This document shows positions 26,057-35,754 of a stretch of DNA of 64,000 nucleotides, piece by piece. Numbering within the stretch: position 1 is the first letter of the stretch; each line of letters starts with the position of its first letter. Source of the stretch: Maricurvus nonylphenolicus (GTDB lineage Bacteria; Pseudomonadota; Gammaproteobacteria; Pseudomonadales; Cellvibrionaceae); the NCBI RefSeq assembly GCF_042854845.1, contig NZ_AP031498.1:4154001-4218000 (forward strand), in the 5' to 3' direction. Under the pieces are notes generated by a model. The model was not told the DNA's origin. It did not search any database and saw only the letters and a list, made by a program, of their open reading frames with translations. Made by a program: the position numbers and the translations under genes.

Positions 26057-27268
26057 TTACTGATGACGAATGACCAAATAGTTCTTCGCATCAAAACCAC
26101 CATTAAATGTTATATAACCTGCTAGCAACTCAAAGAAACGCTGAGGATCAACACAGCCTTCAGGCGCCATAACACCTCGCTTGGTAATTTCTCCCAGGCA
26201 CAACATATTTAGAATAATTGCCGAAGGCACGCAGGTTGCTGCGCCCATTTTTCCGTCAAGTGGTTGGCCTTCGATATGAGCTGAAACCCGCATGGGTTTA
26301 TCATTGCGACGCCCAATCGCCAACGCTGTCAGGCCGGGCAAAAAATTACGTTTTTTGTCACGGTGTTGATTGAGATAATAGGAAGCCGCATCTGACACAC
26401 TAGATGCATCATCATTCTCCAGCTTATCAATCAGATAATGGGCAGCGTCTTTAAGGCTTACGCCTTTGTTATTCACTAAATCGGCAGTTTTTTTCAGTGT
26501 CCGGATAATATAACCCGGCATATCCATCAGGTTTTTACTGCGTCTAATATCAGGAAAGTAATGCGGTAGCGTCAGAGGTTCTGGATGACCAACGCTGTAA
26601 CATTCAGCCTTGCCTATAACGGGATATTCCAATACTTCTTTAACAAGAGGCTCAGAAACAACGCAATGCCCCCCTTGATGATCACGAATAGTACCCGTTA
26701 ATTGCTGCAGCCAATGAATAGTGGCAGCGGTGGGATTCCCGTTTCCATCAGAGATTTCAAGATCACCGTCGCTGTCCTCCAGTGATCCACCGCCACCCCA
26801 TGTGGTGTAAACCTCATCAACACGGTCAAGCTCGTTAATTGCTGTCACCGCCAGCATATTGGAGATGCCTGGGCTAGCACCTGCACCAATGATGGCGGTA
26901 ATGCCTGCGGCTTCAGCTTCACGATGCAGTTCCAACATTTCCAATGTTGGCTCCCAGTCATCGCAGATATCGATATAGTGAGTTTTTGTATCGATAGCGG
27001 CTTTCAATACTAAGGTTCCAAATACATAGTAAGGGCCGACGGTCGATAAGACGACATCATAGCTGCTCATCAACTCACGTAAGCCTTCTTCATCGGTCAC
27101 ATCAACCTGTACAGCATCCACCTTGGTTTCGAATGTACTCGCAAATGACTGTGCATTTACCAGGGATAAATCCGCCACTGTAATCTGCTCGATAGCGTCA
27201 AAATCCACAGCCGTTCGTACTGCGTAGCGCCCCATGCCGCCACATCCACCTAATGCTAGTACCTTCAT
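26057..27268 (-). CDS. Saccharopine dehydrogenase-like NAD(P)-binding protein
   Basis: A 403-residue protein with an N-terminal Rossmann fold (MKVLALGGCGGMGRYAV, dinucleotide motif GGCGGMG at 7-13) and the saccharopine-dehydrogenase-type second domain (GITAIIGAGASPGISNMLA; YSVGHPEPLTLP). Family members act on amino-acid or polyamine derivatives or as trans-acting enoyl-type reductases, so the reaction here is open. It lies 78 bases after the symporter gene on the same strand with no operator between, so the two are likely one transcript. The operator-bearing gap of 65 bases separates it from the monooxygenase gene. Confidence 0.8.
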   Translation of the reverse strand: MKVLALGGCGGMGRYAVRTAVDFDAIEQITVADLSLVNAQSFASTFETKVDAVQVDVTDEEGLRELMSSYDVVLSTVGPYYVFGTLVLKAAIDTKTHYIDICDDWEPTLEMLELHREAEAAGITAIIGAGASPGISNMLAVTAINELDRVDEVYTTWGGGGSLEDSDGDLEISDGNGNPTAATIHWLQQLTGTIRDHQGGHCVVSEPLVKEVLEYPVIGKAECYSVGHPEPLTLPHYFPDIRRSKNLMDMPGYIIRTLKKTADLVNNKGVSLKDAAHYLIDKLENDDASSVSDAASYYLNQHRDKKRNFLPGLTALAIGRRNDKPMRVSAHIEGQPLDGKMGAATCVPSAIILNMLCLGEITKRGVMAPEGCVDPQRFFELLAGYITFNGGFDAKNYLVIRHQ

Positions 27269-27346
27269 AAGTTATCACCTCAGTAATGCCTAATTTACGC
27301 TTAGTTAATCATTGAGTTCACAAAAACTTTTCTTGTGCCCAACTAC

Positions 27347-28720
27347 TTAATAAGGAATTGTTAATAATGGTTCTTCACGTTTATTGCGCTTTGCCAGGGC
27401 CCTCTTAACTGTCGCATTTTTTTGCGAAGTTAGCGGGTAATTCCACACCAGCGGGATTGCACACAAGGCTAATATTCCCGGTATCACGGCATAAATCAGT
27501 GTGATTCCCTCTCGCACGTCCTGATGAGATTCCTGTAAAGCATTAAAACCAAGCCACCCCAAAGCCGGTAAAGCAATGCCAACGCCAATGGCGCTTGCAA
27601 GCTTTGATCCGGTAATCCAAAACGCGGTTAAGAATCCGGCTCTGGATTCGCCGTGACGCCAGGAGTCGTACTCAACAACATCGGCAATCATTGATGCCCC
27701 AAGCACTAAAGGTCCAGCAAAGGCGATACCGCGGCTAAATTCGATAGCCGCATAGCTGGCAAAATCGCCAGTTTGGATAAAGGGCAACATAAATAATGAG
27801 CCGGCATTCCACAACGCTGCAATACAAACCGCCTTATGTTTATCGAATACACGGGCAAACCATAACCACAGTGGAATGCCTAACAACGCTGCAGCGAAGT
27901 AGATCCCCAGTAGTTCATCAACACGCTCCTGCAGCCCTACAACATTGTCATAGAAGATGACCAGTACGCTGTTGTTGATAGCCACACCCAATTCAGTAAT
28001 AAACGCCGCCGCTATCAGCAGAACAAAGGGTTTGTTGTGCAGTAAATCAGCTAGGGTTTCTGCAAAACTACGCCCCACGGATTGGCTGAGTTTTCGTTCC
28101 CTGACATTAAATAATAAAAATGCGCCACATAGAGGCAACAAAAATAATGTCATCCATCCCATAGCCTCGATGATCAATGATGTTTCAGATACACCCGGTT
28201 CGATGTCTTCGGTGACCACTCCCGCACCGACAAACACCAGGATCATACCTATAATTGAAAAAATCTCTCTGACGCCCGCAACCCGTGTGCGCTCATGATA
28301 ATCATCCGTTAACTCAACGCCCCATGCGGTATAGGGCACCGCAATCAGCGTCCAACCCAGGTAGAAAATGACCAACCATACCGCTAACCAGCCAAGGGTT
28401 ATCGCCGCTGAAGCTAAAAACAACTTCCAGGTAGCGACTGACATCATGGTGATGCCAATCACTATCCATGGTTTGCGCCTGCCAAAAGGTGTATGGATGC
28501 GATCACTCACCATACCGATAACGGGGTCTGAGGCCATATCAAACATACGTGACATCATCAGCACGATGCCCAGCAAACCGATTTCCAGTCCGATATCCTG
28601 AGCAAAATATGCAGGAACAAAAATCAACATCGGCAGACCTGCAACGGCCAGCGGTACAGTCATCACGCCGTAGTTCACCAATTGCCTGTACGTCAGCTTG
28701 TCTTGCGGATTTGCCATCAC
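27347..28720 (-). CDS. GPH-family (MelB-like) cation symporter
   Basis: A 457-residue inner-membrane transporter of the glycoside-pentoside-hexuronide:cation symporter branch of the MFS, with about 12 helices. The hallmark SRMFDMASDPVIGMVSDR and GRRKPWIVIG blocks lie in the first 90 residues. Members in catabolic clusters move sugars but also other small organic ions, so the sugar label should not be taken literally. A second in-frame ATG is at codon 2. It is transcribed away from the TetR gene, with operator site B in the 248-base gap between them. Confidence 0.87.
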   Translation of the reverse strand: MMANPQDKLTYRQLVNYGVMTVPLAVAGLPMLIFVPAYFAQDIGLEIGLLGIVLMMSRMFDMASDPVIGMVSDRIHTPFGRRKPWIVIGITMMSVATWKLFLASAAITLGWLAVWLVIFYLGWTLIAVPYTAWGVELTDDYHERTRVAGVREIFSIIGMILVFVGAGVVTEDIEPGVSETSLIIEAMGWMTLFLLPLCGAFLLFNVRERKLSQSVGRSFAETLADLLHNKPFVLLIAAAFITELGVAINNSVLVIFYDNVVGLQERVDELLGIYFAAALLGIPLWLWFARVFDKHKAVCIAALWNAGSLFMLPFIQTGDFASYAAIEFSRGIAFAGPLVLGASMIADVVEYDSWRHGESRAGFLTAFWITGSKLASAIGVGIALPALGWLGFNALQESHQDVREGITLIYAVIPGILALCAIPLVWNYPLTSQKNATVKRALAKRNKREEPLLTIPY

Positions 28721-28821
28721 TGTCTACTGCCTATTAAACCTTCCAGGACACGTCCCGGCCTTTTCTGTAGGGGATCGCCCTCAATTCTGGCATTCACAAT
28801 ACTTGCTCAACATCTACAAAG

Positions 28822-28838
28822 TCAAGCATTTACTTGAT
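28822..28838. promoter_or_regulatory. TetR-type operator, site B (divergent symporter / regulator)
   Basis: TCAAGCATTTACTTGAT between the divergent symporter (ATG 28720) and TetR gene (ATG 28969). CAAG 28823-28826 and CTTG 28833-28836. It could serve autoregulation and control of the leftward operon at once. Confidence 0.8.
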
Positions 28839-28968
28839 TTAGATTAAAAAGCAGCCAACAATAATAATCGCTATACGCCTGGAGATAATTTTTGGCTATC
28901 ATTACCCTCCGTCTAACGTTTATCATCTACGCCACATATTGATCTACAGAGATTCATTAAAAGTCGCT

Positions 28969-29607
28969 ATGCCTCCTATCCGACCCAACATGCAACAGTT
29001 TGCCTACCACGAACCCACACAACCCCGTGCGGCAAGGACATTTAAACGAATACTCAATACGGCGCTCGATATTATCGAGCGAGAAAATATAGACGCCCTC
29101 AACACTAATAAGATCGCCAAAGAATGCGGTATTAATATATCAACGCTGTACCATTACTTTCCCAACAAGGATGTCATTCTCTACGCGTTATATGAGCAAT
29201 GGTTTCAACGTGTCTCCGAGATTACGCTCGCGCATCGCACTGCACTCAAATCAAAATCCGATTTGAAGAAATGCTTTACCAATATCCTCAATGACGTGCT
29301 GACGATTGAGGACTATTCACCCAAGTCTGCTATCTCACTGGAGCAGGCAATGAAATCCCGATCTGAATTGGCCGAATACGACAATTACATCACCGAGCTA
29401 AGCGTTGAATTTTATATTGAAGCCCTAAGCAGTCTGGGCAGTAAAAAAGGTTACGACGAGTTTGTGGTTATAGGTTCTCTATTGCTGGTATCGGTTTGGG
29501 GCGCAATAGCTGCCGCAGCATCCAGCCCGAAATCGGCTTACTCAATGATTTGTGAATATGCCGCCGATATGATGGTCACTACCGCCAAGCGCGCACTGAA
29601 AGACTAA
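28969..29607 (+). CDS. TetR-family transcriptional regulator
   Basis: A 212-residue TetR-type repressor. The N-terminal DNA-binding domain covers about residues 20-68, with the HTH at INTNKIAKECGINISTLYHYFPNKD (read as LNTNKIAKECGINISTLYHY then FPNKD); the C-terminal helical part is a ligand and dimer domain. ATG 28969 is preferred; the TTG at 28939 would add ten residues. It is the only regulator in the island and is flanked by the repeated CAAG-N6-CTTG palindromes, so I infer that it binds them and is released by a metabolite of the imported compound. Confidence 0.9.
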   Translation: MPPIRPNMQQFAYHEPTQPRAARTFKRILNTALDIIERENIDALNTNKIAKECGINISTLYHYFPNKDVILYALYEQWFQRVSEITLAHRTALKSKSDLKKCFTNILNDVLTIEDYSPKSAISLEQAMKSRSELAEYDNYITELSVEFYIEALSSLGSKKGYDEFVVIGSLLLVSVWGAIAAAASSPKSAYSMICEYAADMMVTTAKRALKD

Positions 29608-29647
29608 TTCCCAACCCCAAATTCCTCAACATCACCGGTTAGTAAAC

Positions 29648-29667
29648 AGCACCCTATCGAGGGTGCT
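29648..29667 (+). terminator. Hairpin after the TetR gene
   Basis: AGCACCCT-ATCG-AGGGTGCT, a perfect 8-bp stem with a tetraloop 40 bases after the tetR stop, followed by a pyrimidine-rich stretch. It probably separates the regulator from the acylase unit. Confidence 0.5.
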
Positions 29668-29685
29668 TGCCATCTCTCACCAATA

Positions 29686-29702
29686 CCAAGCATTTACTTG
29701 AT
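29686..29702. promoter_or_regulatory. TetR-type operator, site C (acylase)
   Basis: CCAAGCATTTACTTGAT, 120 bases before the acylase ATG at 29822. Identical over 17 bases to sites A and D. Confidence 0.8.
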
Positions 29703-29821
29703 AAACAAAAATGCTTAAAGTAAGTTTTGAGTACGAATTTCTGTTATGACTACTGGTGTATCGAGTCAGCAGAATGCATGACCCTCAATATTCCTGACCA
29801 GCTGATAAATGAGTTAAGCCC

Positions 29822-32176
29822 ATGAAACGATTGTCCCAGTGCGCATCAGTATTCCTGCTGACAATATGCTTTGCCCACGATTATATAGCCGCCGAATCTT
29901 CCAGCACGAGCAAGACCTATCAACTGGAAAAGCTATCTGCTCCTGTCAGCTTAACAATCGATCCTTACGGGCTTACGCATATAGAAGCCGGGAATCAACA
30001 CGACCTGTTTTTTGCCCAGGGATTTAATGCTGCCCGCGACCGTCTTTGGCAAATCGATTACTGGCGCCGTTCAGGACTGGGACAATTGGCAGAAGTCCTG
30101 GGGGAAGACTATATCGCGCGAGACCGCGCTGCCCGGCTTTTTCTCTATCGGGGCTCAATGCCAGAAGAATGGTTAGCGTATGGCAAGCAGGCGCAAGCCA
30201 TCACAGCGGCCTTTGCCCATGGTATCAATGCCTATATAGATCAAATCAAAAAAGGCAACGCGCCACTGCCCCCGGAATTTAAAGATTTGGACTATTTTCC
30301 CAGCTACTGGCAAGCCGAAGATATTATTCGTATTCGCAGTCACGGTGTCTGGCAAAACGTTATCAGTGAAGTCGAACGTTCCTTTATGCTGTGCTCTGGA
30401 AATCAGAAAAATGATGCCATTAGAATCAAGCTCCAACCAGATCATGATATCAAGGTTCCTGACGGTACAAATGTATGCCAGTTACCGGAGCAAGTGTTAG
30501 ATAACTATCTACTGGCGACTTACCCTGCATCATTTGATAACCGCAAAGGTGGCAGTAACAATTGGGCCATCAGCGGTGAGCGAACTGCCAGCGGCCACCC
30601 TATTGTGGCCGGCGACCCACACCGCGCGTTTACCATCCCTTCCCTGCGCTATGCCGTACATTTAAAAGCACCGGGTATTAATGTTATCGGCGCGGGAGAG
30701 CCCCATGCGCCAGGCATTGCCACAGGTCACAATGGTCACGTGGCTTTTGCCTTTACCATTTTTCCTATCGACCAGGAAGATCTGCTGGTTTATCAACGCA
30801 ATCCCAAAAACCCAACCGAATACCGCTATAAAGGTGGCTGGGAATCTATCTCGACCCACACAGCCACCATCAAGGTAAGAGATAAAAACCCTGTCGAGGT
30901 CAGTTTCTCCTATACTCGCCACGGCCCTGTGATTTATGAAAATACAAATCACTTTTATGCTCTGCAAACTGCCGCAACACAAACCGGAACCGCCCCCTAT
31001 CTTGGCCAACTTAGCCTGTTAAGCGCCAAGAATGTTAAAGAATATGATAACGCGCTACAGCACTGGGGCTCCCCCGGCGAACACCATGTTTTCGCTGATA
31101 TACATGGTGATATAGCCTGGCGCTCTGCCGCGAAAGCGCCCATTCGCAGCAATTACGATGGTCTTTTACCCGTCTCCGGAGACGGACGTGCGGAGTGGCT
31201 TGGTTTCCGTAGTCTTGATGAGTTACCCGGTGGCATCAATCCGAGTGAAGGCTGGATAGCAACGGCAAACAATATCGTAAATCCTGAAAGTTACCCCTAT
31301 ACCACGATGGGATTAAGCTATGAATGGATCAGTGATTTACGTGTTCGCCGCATTAATGAAGTTATCGGGGCTTCGACTAAACATTCCATCAATGACTCTC
31401 TAAAGCTGCAAAATGATTATATCTCTATTTTTGCACGAGACATTGTCGCCCTCCTTAAAGACATAGACCCCGCCACAGAGAAAGGTAAAAAAGCCAAGCA
31501 GCTGCTCGAAGATTGGGACTATAACTTTAGCTCAGACTCGGCACCCGCCATGTTATTTCAAGTTTGGTACTACGGTTATATTGCCACCTTGCTCACTGAC
31601 GATATTGGCGGTGAAATATCTCGCGACATTGTCGTTGTACCCGATGACAGAACCGTACTCGAAGCACTAAACGCCCCCCAGACATGGCTTAAAGACTACA
31701 ACACCGTCGCCAAGCGTGATGCCATGCTGGAATCCTCCCTTGCGCAAGCCTATGGCGATGTAAGCATGTTATTCCTGTTTCAGTCCACTGATGACTGGGC
31801 TTGGGGTGAAGCGTTACAAAGTCATTGGCAACACTTGGCCTCACCACTACTTAGCCGTCGCCTACGCAAGCAATTTGAACTGCAACCCATCGCAAGAGGT
31901 GGCGACATATCCACACCCGGTCTCGCGTTCTTCGATGAAGATTTCAACCTCCTGTATGGTGCTTCGTGGCGGGTGGTTATGGATGTTGGCCAGTGGGACA
32001 ACTCGCGCTTTATCAATAGCCCTGGGCAATCCGGTGATCCCAATAGCCCTTATTATTCCAATCTGTATAACGCCTGGGGAGAGAATCGCGCCTTCCCATT
32101 ACTCTATAGCGAACAAGCCCTGCAAGCTGTAGAGACGTCCATTATTCGATTAACCCCTGCGACTACAACCCAGTAA
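29822..32176 (+). CDS. Penicillin-acylase-family N-terminal nucleophile hydrolase
   Basis: A 784-residue secreted precursor of the penicillin amidase (S45) family. It has a signal peptide (hydrophobic 8-23), an alpha-chain part, and the autocatalytic processing site with nucleophile Ser245 in KGGSNNWAISG, which becomes the N-terminus of the beta chain. The following VAGDPHR and GIATGHNGHVAF blocks are conserved. Known members hydrolyse amides of fatty acids or phenylacetate, including acyl-homoserine lactones and penicillins; the substrate cannot be predicted. It is a single-gene unit with its own operator. Periplasmic cleavage before uptake of the product by the symporter would fit the cluster. 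Confidence 0.87.
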   Translation: MKRLSQCASVFLLTICFAHDYIAAESSSTSKTYQLEKLSAPVSLTIDPYGLTHIEAGNQHDLFFAQGFNAARDRLWQIDYWRRSGLGQLAEVLGEDYIARDRAARLFLYRGSMPEEWLAYGKQAQAITAAFAHGINAYIDQIKKGNAPLPPEFKDLDYFPSYWQAEDIIRIRSHGVWQNVISEVERSFMLCSGNQKNDAIRIKLQPDHDIKVPDGTNVCQLPEQVLDNYLLATYPASFDNRKGGSNNWAISGERTASGHPIVAGDPHRAFTIPSLRYAVHLKAPGINVIGAGEPHAPGIATGHNGHVAFAFTIFPIDQEDLLVYQRNPKNPTEYRYKGGWESISTHTATIKVRDKNPVEVSFSYTRHGPVIYENTNHFYALQTAATQTGTAPYLGQLSLLSAKNVKEYDNALQHWGSPGEHHVFADIHGDIAWRSAAKAPIRSNYDGLLPVSGDGRAEWLGFRSLDELPGGINPSEGWIATANNIVNPESYPYTTMGLSYEWISDLRVRRINEVIGASTKHSINDSLKLQNDYISIFARDIVALLKDIDPATEKGKKAKQLLEDWDYNFSSDSAPAMLFQVWYYGYIATLLTDDIGGEISRDIVVVPDDRTVLEALNAPQTWLKDYNTVAKRDAMLESSLAQAYGDVSMLFLFQSTDDWAWGEALQSHWQHLASPLLSRRLRKQFELQPIARGGDISTPGLAFFDEDFNLLYGASWRVVMDVGQWDNSRFINSPGQSGDPNSPYYSNLYNAWGENRAFPLLYSEQALQAVETSIIRLTPATTTQ

Positions 32177-32234
32177 CCTTTCCCTACAGCGGCCTGTTAT
32201 CGATTCATTTTATTGATTTTAATCAAACCCAAAA

Positions 32235-32251
32235 CCAAGCATTTACTTGAT
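32235..32251. promoter_or_regulatory. TetR-type operator, site D (dehydrogenase-decarboxylase operon)
   Basis: CCAAGCATTTACTTGAT, 66 bases before the first acyl-CoA dehydrogenase ATG (32317), directly followed by an AT-rich stretch (AATGATATAT) that may contain the -10. Confidence 0.8.
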
Positions 32252-32316
32252 AATGATATATGCGAGGCTTACCCAGCTCATCAACACACGTAAAAGGCTA
32301 ACTGAAAGGTTTAGTT

Positions 32317-33816
32317 ATGAAGAACAGATTAAATGTCGAGAACCGTCAAACAGAACACCTGGCTCTCCCCTTTGCGCAACTAAACGGATTTTATGCCTGC
32401 AATCAGATGCCCAAAGGGTTATTGCAAGAAATAGAATATGTCATTGATCTAGCCAAGCGCTTTAACAAAGAGGTTGTTGAACCACGGTTTTTGGATATCG
32501 ATCTTCAGGCTCACCAGGATCACCAATACCTGCCTCAGGATTTAATCGACAAAGCCAATCAGTGGGGGTTTTACACACTCTGGCTACCACAAATTGCCGG
32601 CGGCAAGGGCTTTAACCCCAGCTCCCTGCCCTTTTTCTGCGAAGAGATATCTTCAACCTGTGTCACCATGGCCAATTTGATTGGTGCCCACTATCTTGGC
32701 ATTGTGGGGTTAAGTTTGAGTTTGAACTACCACCTCAGTTTAAGCATCAGTAAAGAGGTTGCTAAGGGCGAACGGGATAATCACCCTACCATTTGCTCAT
32801 TCGCTATCACCGAACCCAATGCCGGTAGCGACTCTCAATATACCGAATTAATGGATCGAGGTAAGCTTCGATGTCACGCCAGGAAAGTCGATGGCGGCTA
32901 CCGCATTAACGGTACCAAGGTTTTTATTTCCAACGGTCATTTTTCGACTTGGCACATCGTATTTTCATATTCCGATATTAAAAAGCCCTCCAAGAGTATC
33001 ATGGTATTTGCAGTAAAAACCGGTACCGAAGGTTTTCAGATTGCCCGCCATGAAAATAAAATGGGCCAAAAAGGTTGTCCCGCCAGTGAGCTGGTCTTTA
33101 GTGATTGCTTTATCCCCGAAGATCAAATCTGTTTTGATATGAACTGGCTTTCACAGCAAGGACGAGACAGTTTGGCGGGGGATTCTTCCGGTTTTTCCCT
33201 GGCCCAGGGCAATATTGGCGCCTTCTCTTCAGGTGTAGCGCGAGGCGCATTGAACGATGCAGTTAACTATGCTCAAAACACGGTTATCAATGGCAAGCGT
33301 CTGATCGACCAGGAATGGGCTCAATGCCACCTGGCTAATATGTACCAAAATGCCACGCTAGCCAGACTCGCCTTTATGGAAGGTGTATCCGTTTCGCTCA
33401 ACACGCAATTTCCGAAGAAATATTATTACTTCAATAAATTCTTCCCTCACTCAATCTTCAGATTTCTGGCGGATAAGTTTTTATCCGCTTCCGTAGGCAC
33501 AAAGTTACGAAAGTTTATTGTCAACAATCTTGATTCAGAAAGCCAAACCCCCACCAACAAAGACAGTCATCAGCTTGTAGCCGGTATGGGATCGCTGGCC
33601 AAGGTGGCCGCTTCTGACCTTGCGGTAAAAAATTGCCAACTGGCTGTCGAGCTTATGGCTACCGAAGGTGTTAGACATAGCCGCGGCGCCGAGAAACGCT
33701 TGCGAGACTCCAGACTACTGCAAATCTATGAAGGTACCAATCAAATGAACCGTTTAAATATCTTTAAGGCATTGATAGCCCCGTATGGGAAAGATATCAA
33801 GATGTATGAAGGCTAA
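32317..33816 (+). CDS. Acyl-CoA dehydrogenase, catalytic subunit candidate
   Basis: A 499-residue flavin dehydrogenase that introduces a 2,3 double bond into an acyl-CoA. The FAD-binding signature FAITEPNAGSDSQYTE and GTKVFISNG are present, and the catalytic Glu is Glu472 in LLQIYEGTNQMNR. It is longer than standard (about 380), with an insertion around residues 365-420. The gene starts a three-gene unit, 15 bases before a second dehydrogenase that lacks these residues, so the two may form a heteromer in which this is the active chain. Confidence 0.88.
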   Translation: MKNRLNVENRQTEHLALPFAQLNGFYACNQMPKGLLQEIEYVIDLAKRFNKEVVEPRFLDIDLQAHQDHQYLPQDLIDKANQWGFYTLWLPQIAGGKGFNPSSLPFFCEEISSTCVTMANLIGAHYLGIVGLSLSLNYHLSLSISKEVAKGERDNHPTICSFAITEPNAGSDSQYTELMDRGKLRCHARKVDGGYRINGTKVFISNGHFSTWHIVFSYSDIKKPSKSIMVFAVKTGTEGFQIARHENKMGQKGCPASELVFSDCFIPEDQICFDMNWLSQQGRDSLAGDSSGFSLAQGNIGAFSSGVARGALNDAVNYAQNTVINGKRLIDQEWAQCHLANMYQNATLARLAFMEGVSVSLNTQFPKKYYYFNKFFPHSIFRFLADKFLSASVGTKLRKFIVNNLDSESQTPTNKDSHQLVAGMGSLAKVAASDLAVKNCQLAVELMATEGVRHSRGAEKRLRDSRLLQIYEGTNQMNRLNIFKALIAPYGKDIKMYEG

Positions 33817-33831
33817 AGGAGTTTATACACC

Positions 33832-34971
33832 ATGAGTACCCTATCCAACGAAGACTACCAGGCTTTTGAAGACATGTTTGTGCAATTTGCTACAAGCGAG
33901 CTAAAACCCAATCACGAAGTCTATAATCAACTGCCTTTTTATGATTTCCCACTGCCACTCTTTCAGCAAGCTTTGGAACTGGGTATGTTTGATGTGCTAG
34001 TCTCAGAAGAAGCAAATGGCCTGGGATTATCTTTACACCATACCTGTCAGCTGATCGGCCGCTTAAGTGAATATAATGCGGGACTGGCTACAGCCATACT
34101 CTGTCACAGTTTGTCTGTAGAAATCATATCCCTAGCACAACAACAAGATCTACTTATCAAACACCATCAAACTTCATATAGCAAAAGACTGCCTATCATT
34201 GCTTATCCTGCGTTCAGCAATCCCATTCATAGCGAATCAAGTATAACCGCCACCCCAAGTGACATGGGTTACTCACTAACGGGCATCTGCGATTTTTTAT
34301 CTCTGGGTGAGCACGCCAGATTTGCCGTTATACCTGCCATGATCAGAAGCCCTGATGACAATAGTCATGATACTTCATTCTCCTATTTCTTCGTGGAACT
34401 GGAACAGACCTCCGTTCAGTGCATCGAGACTATTTTCAGTCTGGGATTAAACTTATGCCCTGCCATTGATGTTGCTTTGCAAGGTGCAAAGGCAACACTG
34501 ATTGGAAAACCTGGAGCCGGCAAGCATTTATTTTCCACCATGCGAGATAAGCTATCTATTGTGGGTGCAGCTATTGCCCAGGGCATTATGCAAGGTTGCC
34601 TCAGAGAGGCTCTGGATTACGCCCAACAACGTACTCAGGGGGGCAAACTCCTACACCAGTGGTCAGAGATTTCAGTCATTCTCGCAGAGATGAATATGGC
34701 AGTAAGTCATACCGAAATGGCAATAAAGGCAGCCAGCCAGCTAACAGACCAATTAGCAGATGACTGGCAACAGTACAATTTAGCGGTTTCAACAACGACT
34801 CAAAAGCAAGCCTGCGACGTTACAACCAACGGTATTCAAGTCCTGGGTGGCTATGGCTATATGAAAGATTATGGTCAAGAGCAGCGCTTTAGAGATGCCT
34901 CACAACTCCAGTGCCTGTTAGGGCAATACCGACTGAAGTCTTTTGACTGTCTACACAAGGTTATGCAGTAA
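33832..34971 (+). CDS. Acyl-CoA dehydrogenase-like protein, catalytic Glu missing
   Basis: A 379-residue protein with the acyl-CoA dehydrogenase fold (N-terminal helical domain, middle beta domain, C-terminal GIQVLGGYGYMKDYGQEQRF). The usual TEPxAGSD signature is absent (LPIIAYPAFSNPIHSES instead), and at the position of the catalytic Glu in xIYEG there is Leu363 (QCLLG). The frame is intact and fully conserved in length, so this looks like a non-catalytic partner rather than a decaying gene. Comparable alpha-beta pairs are known in steroid side-chain degradation. It follows the active dehydrogenase by 15 bases. Confidence 0.82.
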   Translation: MSTLSNEDYQAFEDMFVQFATSELKPNHEVYNQLPFYDFPLPLFQQALELGMFDVLVSEEANGLGLSLHHTCQLIGRLSEYNAGLATAILCHSLSVEIISLAQQQDLLIKHHQTSYSKRLPIIAYPAFSNPIHSESSITATPSDMGYSLTGICDFLSLGEHARFAVIPAMIRSPDDNSHDTSFSYFFVELEQTSVQCIETIFSLGLNLCPAIDVALQGAKATLIGKPGAGKHLFSTMRDKLSIVGAAIAQGIMQGCLREALDYAQQRTQGGKLLHQWSEISVILAEMNMAVSHTEMAIKAASQLTDQLADDWQQYNLAVSTTTQKQACDVTTNGIQVLGGYGYMKDYGQEQRFRDASQLQCLLGQYRLKSFDCLHKVMQ

Positions 34972-35007
34972 ACACACAACATTAAACAACCTATTAAAGG
35001 CCATGTT

Positions 35008-35742
35008 ATGAACAAGTATCTTGAAGATTTTGATGAATATGAAACTCAATCTGAACTATGGCGTGATTCCCATATGATTACGGCCGATGTCAGATTAAAT
35101 CCTGAAGCCGCCAAAAAGGTTCTGCCAATGGGATTGCGCTTAACCGATTCTCCCACCGCAACCCTGTTTATCGTTGATTACAAGCAACCCAATTTCACTG
35201 CGCCCTACCGGGAAGCCGCCATGCTTATTCATGTAAAAACCCTCTTCAGTAGCGGCCTGCATTGTTGCTGGATGACAGTCGATGATGACACCGCCATGAT
35301 TTACGGCCGAGAGCTCCTGGGCTATCCCAAGAAAATGGCTGATATTGATTATGAAGAATCGTCGCAAGTCAGCGAGGCTAAAGTTCATCGCCGAGGTAAA
35401 ACGGTGTTATCTATGCGAGCTAGTAAAGGGGAAAAGCAAAGCATGCCATCACCGGTCTTTGATCGTAAAATGTACAACACCGGGGGCTTAGGTAATTTCA
35501 CACTATTGCAAGGACTTTGGTTGAGCCGCTCTAAAGAACGCATCATCGAGTCCTACTCAGCTGATATTCAAATTGAATTAGTCGATTCACTTTCAGATCC
35601 CATCAAACCGCTTATTGCTGATACAACTGCGATAAATCCCAGGATCGTTAACTTCGACATTATCAAAGGTAAATACCTTCTTCCTGTGGGTTTGTCAGGA
35701 ATCTCATGGTATCAACGTACTAGCCATCTACGTGTTCGCTAA
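35008..35742 (+). CDS. Acetoacetate decarboxylase-family protein
   Basis: A 244-residue protein of the acetoacetate decarboxylase superfamily. The Schiff-base lysine region is preserved as GRELLGYPKKMA with Lys108-Lys109, matching the catalytic Lys pair of the clostridial enzyme, and an Arg/Glu-rich PYREA element lies before it. Members either decarboxylate beta-keto acids or catalyse aldol-type reactions. As the third gene after the dehydrogenase pair (36-base gap) it could remove CO2 from a beta-keto acid produced in the pathway. Confidence 0.82.
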   Translation: MNKYLEDFDEYETQSELWRDSHMITADVRLNPEAAKKVLPMGLRLTDSPTATLFIVDYKQPNFTAPYREAAMLIHVKTLFSSGLHCCWMTVDDDTAMIYGRELLGYPKKMADIDYEESSQVSEAKVHRRGKTVLSMRASKGEKQSMPSPVFDRKMYNTGGLGNFTLLQGLWLSRSKERIIESYSADIQIELVDSLSDPIKPLIADTTAINPRIVNFDIIKGKYLLPVGLSGISWYQRTSHLRVR

Positions 35743-35754
35743 CACGCCACAAAA

